33,486 bases of DNA, from NCBI RefSeq assembly GCF_004123805.1, contig NZ_RWJX01000039.1, positions 1-33,486 of the forward strand, given 5' to 3'. Below are positions 25,379 to 32,131 of the stretch, one piece after another (position 1 is the first letter of the stretch; each line of letters starts with the position of its first letter). This DNA is from Cellulomonas endophytica (lineage in GTDB: Bacteria > Actinomycetota > Actinomycetes > Actinomycetales > Cellulomonadaceae). The position numbers and the translations under genes were made by a program. Under the pieces are notes generated by a model, which worked only from the letters and a program-made list of their open reading frames with translations, was not told the origin of the DNA and ran no database searches.

Positions 25379-26805
25379 GCGACCTCGTCGTCGGCGGTCT
25401 GCTGGCCCTCGCGCTCGGCGCCATCGCGCTCGCCGCGACGCTGAGCGCCGGCGAGGTCGCCGTCGGACGCGTCACCCGCGCGGCCGTCGCCGAGCTCGCC
25501 GCCGAGGGCCACAGGGCGGCCGACCGCGTGTCGGCGCTCTCGCTGCACCACGAGCGCGTGCAGGCCGCAGCGTCCTACGTGCGCCTCGTCGCGGAGATGA
25601 CGGCCACCGTCTGCCTCACCCTCGCGCTCGGGGGCACGGGTCTGCCGTGGCCCGCGGTGCTCGGGCTGGCGGTGGCGGTGTGCGCGGTGCTCGCCTTCCT
25701 CCTCGTCCGCCTGAGCCCGCGCCGGCTCGGCCGTCGCCACCCGGTGGCGACCCTCGTGCGCACGTGGCCGCTCCTCGTCGGCGTCACGTCCTTCGCCGGC
25801 GGCGTCGGTCGGCCCGCCCCCGAGGGCGAGAGGGCGGAGGAGGAGCAGGAGGAGGAGCTGCGCGACATGGTGCAGCGCGTCTCGGAGTCCGAGGCGATCG
25901 AGGAGGAGGAGCGCGAGCTCTTCCGGTCCGTGCTCGAGCTGGGCGACCGCCTCACCCGCGAGGTCATGGTGCCGCGCCCGGACATGGTGACGACCACGGC
26001 GGGCACGCGGCTGGACAAGGCGCTGTCCCTGCTCCTGCGCTCGGGCTTCTCGCGCGTCCCGGTGGTGGGGGAGTCCGTGGACGACCTGCGCGGCGTGCTC
26101 TACCTCAAGGACGTGGTGCGCCACCTGCAGGACGCGGGCGGGGACACCGGCGAGGTGCGCGCGGCGGACCTGGCCCGCCCGCCCGTGTTCGTCCCCGAGT
26201 CCAAGCCCGTCGACGACCTGCTGCGCGAGCTGCAGAGCGGCTCCTCGCACCTCGCGCTCGTCGTGGACGAGTACGGCGGGATCGCCGGGCTCGTCACGAT
26301 CGAGGACGCGCTGGAGGAGCTCGTCGGCGAGCTGACCGACGAGCACGACCCCGACGCGCCCGTGGTCGAGAGGGTCGCCGACGGCGTGTGGCGCGTCCCG
26401 GCCCGTCTCGGCCGGGACGAGCTCGGCGAGCTGCTCGGGCTCGAGGTCGACGACGAGGACGTGGACAGCGCCGGCGGCCTGCTCGCCAAGGCGCTGGGCA
26501 AGGTCCCGCTGCTCGGCTCGAGCGGCGACATCCACGGCGTGCACCTGGAGGCCGAGCGGGTCGAGGGGCGTCGCAAGCGGCTGGCCACGGTCCTCGTGCG
26601 CCGGTCCGACCCCGAGGACGCGCAGGACGAGGACGAGGACGGCGGCGGGTCGCGCTCCGGCTCCGGCGCCGACGCGCGCGGGGAGGACCTCGCGGCCCGA
26701 CCCGGGGCCGTCGACGCGCCGCGCACCGGCTCGTCGGTGCTCACCGCTACGGTCTCCGAGGGGACCGGGGCCGCACCCGGCCCGGACGGAGGGGGTGCAC
26801 GGTGA
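25375..26805 (+). CDS. CNNM/CorC-family membrane protein with CBS pair
   Basis: The 476-residue product has a DUF21/CNNM transmembrane region in the first 145 residues (for example [26 protein letters not shown] and two hydrophobic stretches near 75-105). An acidic linker ([15 protein letters not shown]) follows. The CBS pair covers about 195-320, with [32 protein letters not shown] and [20 protein letters not shown] CorC/HlyC domain ends near 415, before a disordered acidic and Ser/Gly-rich tail. Such proteins are often annotated hemolysins but are better viewed as magnesium or metal-ion transport or regulatory proteins. It is coupled to ybeY and era by GTGA overlaps at both ends, the usual actinobacterial order. 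Confidence 0.93.
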   Translation: MSDLVVGGLLALALGAIALAATLSAGEVAVGRVTRAAVAELAAEGHRAADRVSALSLHHERVQAAASYVRLVAEMTATVCLTLALGGTGLPWPAVLGLAVAVCAVLAFLLVRLSPRRLGRRHPVATLVRTWPLLVGVTSFAGGVGRPAPEGERAEEEQEEELRDMVQRVSESEAIEEEERELFRSVLELGDRLTREVMVPRPDMVTTTAGTRLDKALSLLLRSGFSRVPVVGESVDDLRGVLYLKDVVRHLQDAGGDTGEVRAADLARPPVFVPESKPVDDLLRELQSGSSHLALVVDEYGGIAGLVTIEDALEELVGELTDEHDPDAPVVERVADGVWRVPARLGRDELGELLGLEVDDEDVDSAGGLLAKALGKVPLLGSSGDIHGVHLEAERVEGRRKRLATVLVRRSDPEDAQDEDEDGGGSRSGSGADARGEDLAARPGAVDAPRTGSSVLTATVSEGTGAAPGPDGGGAR

Positions 26806-27767
26806 CGTTCCGCTCGGGCTTCGCCTGCCTCGTCGGCCGGCCCAACGCCGGCAAGAGCACGCTGACCAACGCCCTCGTCGGGCGCAAGATCGCCATCACC
26901 TCGGACCGCCCCCAGACCACGCGCCACACCGTGCGCGGCATCGTCCACCGGGAGGACGGCCAGGTCGTCCTCGTCGACACCCCGGGCCTGCACCGGCCGC
27001 GGACGCTCCTGGGCGAGCGGCTCAACGACCTCGTGCGCGGCACGCTGGCCGAGGTGGACGTGGTGGGCTTCTGCCTCCCGGCGGACCAGCGCGTCGGCCC
27101 CGGCGACCGCTACATCGCCGAGCAGCTCGCGGGGCTGGGGCCCACGTCCGGGCGGGACCCGCGCGGCCGCGGGACGCCGGTGGTGGCGGTCGTGACGAAG
27201 GCCGACCTGGTCGGCAAGGGCCGCCTGGCCGAGCACCTGCTCGCCGTGCAGGGCCTGGGCGACTGGGCGGAGATCGTCCCCGTGTCGGCCCGCTCGGGCT
27301 ACCAGGTGGGCCACCTCGTCGAGGTGTTCCTGGGGATCCTGCCGGAGGGCGCCCCGCTGTACCCGGAGGGCGAGCTCACCGACGAGCCCGAGGCCGTCAT
27401 GGTGGCCGAGCTCGTCCGGGAGGCCGCCCTCGAGGGGGTCCGCGACGAGCTGCCGCACTCGCTGGCCGTCGTCGTCGAGGAGATCGTGCCCCGTGACCGC
27501 ACCCGCGACGCCTCCGGCGAGCGGCTCGGCCCCCGGGCCGTCGACGGGCCGCCGATGCTCGACGTGCGCGTCGAGCTCTTCGTCGAGCGGGACAGCCAGA
27601 AGGCCATCGTCATCGGCAAGGGCGGGGCGCGGCTGCGCGACGTCGGCACGCGGGCCCGCCGCGAGATCGAGGCGCTGCTCGGTGCCCGCGTGTTCCTCGA
27701 CCTGCACGTCCGGGTCGCGAAGGACTGGCAGCGCGACCCGAAGCAGCTCGGGCGCCTGGGCTTCTAG
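26802..27767 (+). CDS. era: GTPase Era
   Basis: Essential GTPase that binds the 3' end of 16S rRNA during 30S assembly. The 321-residue product shows G1 GRPNAGKST at 12-20, ITSDRPQTTRHTVRGI (G2), DTPGLH (G3) and TKADL (G4). A C-terminal KH domain contains AIVIGKGGARLRDVGTRARRE. Between G3 and G4 it has a small insertion (GPTSGRDPRGRGT), and another in the KH region (DASGERLGPRAVDGPPM). The GTG start follows a GGAGGGGG ribosome binding site and overlaps the upstream stop as GTGA. It ends in TAG, whereas most genes here end in TGA. Together with phoH and ybeY it forms a ribosome-maturation operon. Confidence 0.98.
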   Translation: MTFRSGFACLVGRPNAGKSTLTNALVGRKIAITSDRPQTTRHTVRGIVHREDGQVVLVDTPGLHRPRTLLGERLNDLVRGTLAEVDVVGFCLPADQRVGPGDRYIAEQLAGLGPTSGRDPRGRGTPVVAVVTKADLVGKGRLAEHLLAVQGLGDWAEIVPVSARSGYQVGHLVEVFLGILPEGAPLYPEGELTDEPEAVMVAELVREAALEGVRDELPHSLAVVVEEIVPRDRTRDASGERLGPRAVDGPPMLDVRVELFVERDSQKAIVIGKGGARLRDVGTRARREIEALLGARVFLDLHVRVAKDWQRDPKQLGRLGF

Positions 27768-27777
27768 GGCGGCGGGC

Positions 27778-29622
27778 GTGAGGACGTCGGGCGCGCGCGG
27801 GCAGGGCACGGTCGGCGCCGCCCCCGCCGAGGACGTGGTGCCGGTCGCCGCGGTGACCCCGCCGTCGGCGCCCGACGGCCGCGCACCAGCCGGTGGTGGC
27901 GACGGTGCCGACGGGCCGGCCGGTGCCGCCGGTGCCCGGCCGATCGGCGGGAGCACGGAGGTCGACCCCGCACCGGATCCCGCACCCGCCCCCGGGCGTG
28001 AGCCGTCCGCGCCCGCGCGCCTGCGGGCCGAGCTCGTGCGGCGCTTCGCGCACACCCGCGTCGGGGAGACCGTGGGCCTGACGACGGCCGCGCTCGTCGT
28101 GCTCGCCGTGGTGGGCTCCCTGCTCGGCCCCCAGTGGGACCCGCTGCCCGTCCGCGACCCGCTCGAGGTGGCGGCGGTCGACACCGCGATCACCGGCGCC
28201 CCGGTGCCGCTGCCGCGGTACGAGGTCGAGCGGCGGGTCGTGGAGGTCCGGCTCGACGGCACGACGGTCGAGGCGCAGATCACCACCCCGGTGGGGGCCG
28301 GCGACGACCTGCCCGGCGTCGTCTTCGTGCACGGCGCGGGGACGGGGCGGTTCGCGCAGGCCTTCACCGCCCAGGCCGAGGCGCTCGCGCGGGCCGGGGT
28401 CGTGACGATGGTCCCCGACAAGCGCCTCGACACCTACACGCTGCGGCACCGCGACTACCCGGCGATGGCGCAGGACTACGCGCGCTCCGTCGCGCTGCTC
28501 CGGGAGGTCGACGCGGTCGACCCCGCCCGCGTCGGCGTCTACGCCGAGAGCGAGGGCGCGTGGATCGCCCCCGTCATGGCCGCGGAGGACCCCGCCCTGG
28601 CGTTCGTCGTCCTCGTCTCCGCGCCCGTGGTGCCGCCCCGCGAGCAGGGCGCCTTCGCGGCCGACACCTACCTGCGCAACACCGGCGTGCCGCAGCAGGT
28701 GTTCCGGGCGATCCCCCGCGCGATCGGCATGTCCCTGCCGGGCGGCGGCTTCGAGTACGCCGACTTCGACGTCACGCCGTACCAGCGGCGCACGACGCAG
28801 CCCGTGCTCGTCGTCTACGGCACGGGGGACGCCTCGATGCCCCTGGTCCAGGGGGCCCAGCGGCTCCTCGCCGACACGGCGCTGGCGGGGAACCTCGACG
28901 TCACGGTGCGGTACTACGCCGGTGCGACGCACGGCCTGCGCGTGCACGGCGAGATCGCGCCGGTCTTCCTGCGCGACCTCGCGGGGTGGGTCGTCGGCCT
29001 GCCCGGGACCGCCGGGCAGGCGCCGCGGATCGCCGGGGACCAGCCCGTGCAGGAGTACCTGGCCGCGCCCGTGCCGCAGCCGCGCTGGCTCCGGGACGGC
29101 ACGCTGCTGCTCGTCGTGGTGGCCGTCGGCGTGGGGCTCCTCCTGCTCGCGCCGCTCGCCGTCGGGGTCGACCGGGCCCTGGACCCGCTGCGCCGGCGCC
29201 GGGACCGGCGGGCGGCGGTGCGGGCGGCGGGCGGCCCGGGTCCGGCCGGTCCCGCGCGGGGGCAGCGCGCGCCGCAGCGCTTCGCCCCGGGGGTGCGGGA
29301 CGCGCTCGTCGGGCTCGCGGTGGGCACCGTGATCACGGTGGCCGCGCTCGTCTGGTACCTCGTCGTCGTGGCGCGGCTCGCGCTGGACTACGACAGCAAC
29401 GCGGTGCTCGTCCAGGGCGGGTGGGTCCTCGTGCGCGCCGTGGGCGTCCTGACGGTCCTGGCCGGCGTGCTGCTCGTCGGGCGGGTGCGCGCCGTGCTGC
29501 GGGCCGGCGAGCGGCCGGCGGCCGGGGCGGTGCGGACCACCGCGCTCGTCGTCGTGCTGGCCGCGGCCGCCGTCCTCCTCGTCACCCTGGCGTACTGGGG
29601 CGTGTTCCAGCTCGGCATCTGA
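27778..29622 (+). CDS. Membrane-anchored alpha/beta hydrolase with C-terminal membrane domain
   Basis: The 614-residue product has a Pro/Ala/Gly-rich N-terminus (about 80 residues), then one hydrophobic helix (VGLTTAALVVLAVVGSLLG). An alpha/beta-hydrolase domain covers about 145-415. Its oxyanion block is VVFVHGAGTGR, the nucleophile S258 lies in YAESEGAW (first Gly of GxSxG replaced by Ala), and D351 (YGTGDASMP) and H385 (GATHGLR) complete a likely triad. Four more hydrophobic helices follow (for example LLLVVVAVGVGLLLLAPLAV and TTALVVVLAAAAVLLVTLAYW). The hydrolase domain probably faces outside between the first and second helices. An acyl esterase, peptidase or lipase-like role is possible; the substrate is unknown. 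GTG 27778 begins ten bases after era, so it may be read with that operon. Confidence 0.82.
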   Translation: MRTSGARGQGTVGAAPAEDVVPVAAVTPPSAPDGRAPAGGGDGADGPAGAAGARPIGGSTEVDPAPDPAPAPGREPSAPARLRAELVRRFAHTRVGETVGLTTAALVVLAVVGSLLGPQWDPLPVRDPLEVAAVDTAITGAPVPLPRYEVERRVVEVRLDGTTVEAQITTPVGAGDDLPGVVFVHGAGTGRFAQAFTAQAEALARAGVVTMVPDKRLDTYTLRHRDYPAMAQDYARSVALLREVDAVDPARVGVYAESEGAWIAPVMAAEDPALAFVVLVSAPVVPPREQGAFAADTYLRNTGVPQQVFRAIPRAIGMSLPGGGFEYADFDVTPYQRRTTQPVLVVYGTGDASMPLVQGAQRLLADTALAGNLDVTVRYYAGATHGLRVHGEIAPVFLRDLAGWVVGLPGTAGQAPRIAGDQPVQEYLAAPVPQPRWLRDGTLLLVVVAVGVGLLLLAPLAVGVDRALDPLRRRRDRRAAVRAAGGPGPAGPARGQRAPQRFAPGVRDALVGLAVGTVITVAALVWYLVVVARLALDYDSNAVLVQGGWVLVRAVGVLTVLAGVLLVGRVRAVLRAGERPAAGAVRTTALVVVLAAAAVLLVTLAYWGVFQLGI

Positions 29623-29635
29623 CGGCCGGGCCCGC

Positions 29636-29690
29636 CCGCACGTCCGCCGCACGTCCGCGGCACGTCGGCCGCACGTCGGCCGCACGTCCG
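29636..29690. repeat. Five 11-bp direct repeats containing ACGT
   Basis: CCGCACGTCCG-like units follow one another in register at 29636, 29647, 29658, 29669 and 29680, each with an ACGT core. A sixth degenerate unit (29691-29701) lacks ACGT. Eleven bases is close to one helical turn, so the cores lie on one face of the DNA. The array sits between the hydrolase stop and the candidate promoter of the phosphatase operon. Confidence 0.85.
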
Positions 29691-29718
29691 CGGCCCGCCG
29701 GCGGACCCGCCGCGACCT

Positions 29719-29745
29719 CTCAAGTCCTCGCCCGCGCCTGCCGAT
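29719..29745 (+). promoter_or_regulatory. FliA/WhiG-type sigma promoter candidate (CTCA-N17-GCCGAT)
   Basis: CTCAAGTCC begins at 29719 and GCCGATGG at 29740. The CTCA to GCCGAT spacing is 17 bases, as at 9049-9075. It resembles sigma-28 promoters (TAAAGTTT-N11-GCCGATAA in E. coli). It would give a leader of about 30 bases before the phosphatase start. Confidence 0.5.
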
Positions 29746-29769
29746 GGGCCGGTGACGGCGGGGGTGTGC

Positions 29770-29777
29770 AGGAGGGG
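29770..29777 (+). promoter_or_regulatory. Ribosome binding site of the PP2C gene
   Basis: AGGAGGGG lies four bases before GTG 29782. It decides against the in-frame GTG at 29752, which lies upstream of it. Confidence 0.8.
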
Positions 29778-29781
29778 TGAG

Positions 29782-30609
29782 GTGCTGACGGACTGGGGCT
29801 CGGCCACGGACAGGGGTGCCGTGCGCGAGGCGAACGAGGACGCCCTGCTGGCGTACCCGCCGGTCTTCCTCGTCGCCGACGGCATGGGCGGGCACGACGC
29901 CGGCGACGTCGCCAGCCGGATCGCGGTCGAGGAGTTCGCCGACCTGGCCGGCGAGGACGGGGCGACCCCCGAGGACGTCCACGGCTGCTTCCTGCGCGCC
30001 GCGCACCGGATCGGCTCCGAGTTCTCCACGTCCCGGCAGGGCGGCACGACCGTCGCCGGCATCGCGCTGACCCGTCCTGACGGCGTCCCCTCCTGGCTGG
30101 TGTTCACCGTCGGGGACTCCCGCGTGTACCGGCGGACCCCCGGCGGCGTGGTGCAGGTGAGCGTCGACCACAGCGTGACCGCCGAGCTCGTCGCCCGCGG
30201 GGAGCTGGACCCCGCCGACGTGCCCACCCACCCGAGCCGGCACGTCCTCACCCGGGTCCTGGGCACCGCCGAGCCCGCCGACCCCGACTACTGGCTGCTG
30301 CCCGCGCAGGTCGGCGACCGCTTCCTGCTGTGCACCGACGGCCTCACCCGCGAGCTGGCCGACGCGGAGATCGCGTCCGTGCTCGCGGCCGCGACGGACC
30401 CCCGCGCCGCGGCGGCCGAGCTCGTGGCCCGGGCCGTGGCACGCGGCGCCCGCGACAACGTGACCGTCGTCGTCGTCGACGGCGGTGCGCGCACGGGCCT
30501 GCGGCTCCCGCGGGCCGGCGCCGACGCCCGCGACCGCGCCTGGCACGACGAGCGCGAGGGCACGACGCTGCCCCGGCCGCGCACCGCACGGGACGCGGTG
30601 GTCGCGTGA
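29782..30609 (+). CDS. PP2C-family Ser/Thr protein phosphatase
   Basis: Metal-dependent phosphatase expected to reverse phosphorylation by the kinase two genes downstream. The 275-residue product has the PPM motifs in order: RGAVREANEDALL, FLVADGMGGHDAGDVAS, QGGTTVAGIAL, FTVGDSRVYR, VDHSVTAELV, LLCTDGLTREL and ARDNVTVVVVDGG. The aspartates of ADGMGG, TDGL and RDN are the expected metal ligands. No transmembrane segment is present, unlike PstP, so it is soluble. A short Arg/Asp-rich tail follows. The start is set by a strong ribosome binding site. The stop overlaps the FHA gene as GTGA. Confidence 0.95.
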   Translation: MLTDWGSATDRGAVREANEDALLAYPPVFLVADGMGGHDAGDVASRIAVEEFADLAGEDGATPEDVHGCFLRAAHRIGSEFSTSRQGGTTVAGIALTRPDGVPSWLVFTVGDSRVYRRTPGGVVQVSVDHSVTAELVARGELDPADVPTHPSRHVLTRVLGTAEPADPDYWLLPAQVGDRFLLCTDGLTRELADAEIASVLAAATDPRAAAAELVARAVARGARDNVTVVVVDGGARTGLRLPRAGADARDRAWHDEREGTTLPRPRTARDAVVA

Positions 30610-32126
30610 GCGCCACGTACCGCCCCGGCCCCGGCACGGTCCTGCTCGCCGACGGGGTGCTCGTGGTGCTCGACCCGGCCGCCGACGACGCGCTCGTGCG
30701 GGCCCTGTGGGAGGTCCTCGTGCGCGGGGAGGGCATGCTCGGCGCGCTCGGGCTGCTGGCGGGCCGCGGGCTCGCCGGCCTGCCCGGCTTCGCCGTCGTC
30801 GCACCGGCCGCCGGCGGGTGCGGCGTCGCGGTGCGCGGTGCGGTGCGGGTCACCGCGCGGCCCGTCGCCGGCGCCCCCGAGGTGCTGTCCGGCGCCGCCG
30901 CGCTCACGTGGTTCGAGCGCACGCTGCCCGCCGTCGCGGGCGTCGAGGTCGAGCTCTCGTCCGGCGACGAGCCGTCCGCCGCCGCCGCCGCGACGGGCTG
31001 GCCGCTCCTCGGCGGCGTGGTGCGCGCCGGTGCGGTCCGGGTCACGACCGTCGCCGTCGCCCCGGGGGCCGACGGGGAGCAGGCCGAGGTCCTCGTCCGG
31101 CCCGGGGTCCTCCCGGCCCAGCTCCCGCCCGTCGTGGAGCACCTCCGGGTGCCGCCCCTCGAGCCGGAGGTCGTCACCCTGCCGGTGGCGCCGGCCGCCG
31201 TGCCGGAGGTCCTCGCCGTGCGCGTCGACGCCGCGCCGGCGGATCTCGCTCCGGTGGACCTCGCTCCGGTGGACCTCGCTGCGGCGGACCTCGCGCCGGA
31301 GGGCCACCGGGCCGCAGAGCTCCGGCCGGTGGCCGCCGCACCCCTCGACGCGGACGCGATCGACTGGGGCGTCGACCCGACCGTTCGCGTGCTGCGCCGG
31401 ACGGCCGCCGACGAGGCGCCCGCACCCGGGCCGGCCGCCGCGCCGGCCGCCTCCGTACCGGCCGCACCCGTAGCGGCCGGGCTCGAGGACGAGCCGGGCG
31501 AGCCCCTCGTCGTCCACGACCACGACGGCCTGACCATCCTCGGCGCGGAGCTCGAGGAGATCCGTCGCCTGCTCCCCGGGTGGGCCGCCGGGGCAGCACC
31601 CGTCGCACCCGTCGCACCGGTGGCACCGACCGCACCGGCGCCCGTCACCCCCGCGCCGACAGCGCCGACAGCGCCGACCGGGCCGCCGCCCGCCGCCACC
31701 CCGGCGTCGTCGGCGTCGGCCCCCGCGCCCACGACGTGCGCCGGGTTCGCCGTGCTCGCCGGGCAGGAGGACGCCCCCGTACCGCCCGCGCGCCCCGTGC
31801 TGGCCCTGGCGGGCGGCACGACGGTCCCCCTCGACCGGCCCGTCGTCCTCGGCCGCGCCCCGCAGGTGCGCCGCGGCGACGACGGCGTGGTGCCGCGCCT
31901 CGTCGCCGTGCCCAGCCCCCAGCACGACGTGTCCCGCAACCACGCGGAGGTGAGGGCCGAGGGCACGCGCGTCCTCGTCACCGACCTGCACTCCACGAAC
32001 GGCGTCCTCGTGCGCGCCCGGGGCGCCGTCCGCGCGCTCGTGCCCGGCGAGGCCACGCCCCTCGAGGGCGACGACGTCGTCGACCTCGGCGACGGCGTGA
32101 CGTTCCGGGTCGGGTGGGAGGACTGA
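30606..32126 (+). CDS. FHA-domain protein with long low-complexity linker
   Basis: The 506-residue product ends in an FHA phosphothreonine-binding domain (about 413-506) with VVLGRAP, VSRNHAEVRAEG and VTDLHSTNGVLV; the conserved Arg, Ser, His and Asn are present. Residues 1-200 form an Ala/Val-rich domain I do not recognise (from TYRPGPGTVLLADGVLVVLD). Between them is an Ala/Pro linker with repeats: APVDL units, and four APV/APT units from 9-bp repeats at 31596-31631. A short conserved-looking segment, VVHDHDGLTILGAELEEIRRLLPGW, interrupts the linker. It is likely an adaptor that binds phosphorylated proteins of the flanking kinase and phosphatase. The start overlaps the phosphatase stop; the kinase starts five bases after its stop. 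Confidence 0.9.
   Translation: MSATYRPGPGTVLLADGVLVVLDPAADDALVRALWEVLVRGEGMLGALGLLAGRGLAGLPGFAVVAPAAGGCGVAVRGAVRVTARPVAGAPEVLSGAAALTWFERTLPAVAGVEVELSSGDEPSAAAAATGWPLLGGVVRAGAVRVTTVAVAPGADGEQAEVLVRPGVLPAQLPPVVEHLRVPPLEPEVVTLPVAPAAVPEVLAVRVDAAPADLAPVDLAPVDLAAADLAPEGHRAAELRPVAAAPLDADAIDWGVDPTVRVLRRTAADEAPAPGPAAAPAASVPAAPVAAGLEDEPGEPLVVHDHDGLTILGAELEEIRRLLPGWAAGAAPVAPVAPVAPTAPAPVTPAPTAPTAPTGPPPAATPASSASAPAPTTCAGFAVLAGQEDAPVPPARPVLALAGGTTVPLDRPVVLGRAPQVRRGDDGVVPRLVAVPSPQHDVSRNHAEVRAEGTRVLVTDLHSTNGVLVRARGAVRALVPGEATPLEGDDVVDLGDGVTFRVGWED
31242..31301 (+). repeat. Four 15-bp tandem repeats in the FHA gene linker
   Basis: Units of the form GACCTCGCTCCGGTG repeat four times with a few changes, encoding DLAPV DLAPV DLAAA DLAPE. 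The middle copies are nearly identical, which suggests recent duplication. Confidence 0.8.
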
Positions 32127-32131
32127 GCACC

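Noticed and set aside
25375..26805. Hemolysin or toxin
   Set aside because: The CNNM-CBS-CorC architecture is that of a metal-ion transport or regulatory protein; the hemolysin name is historical.
29636..29690. CRISPR array
   Set aside because: Repeats are 11 bp and contiguous with no spacers, and no cas genes are nearby.
27610..30804. Long minus-strand open frame across the hydrolase and phosphatase genes
   Set aside because: Same GC artefact; it spans the intergenic repeats and lacks domain character.
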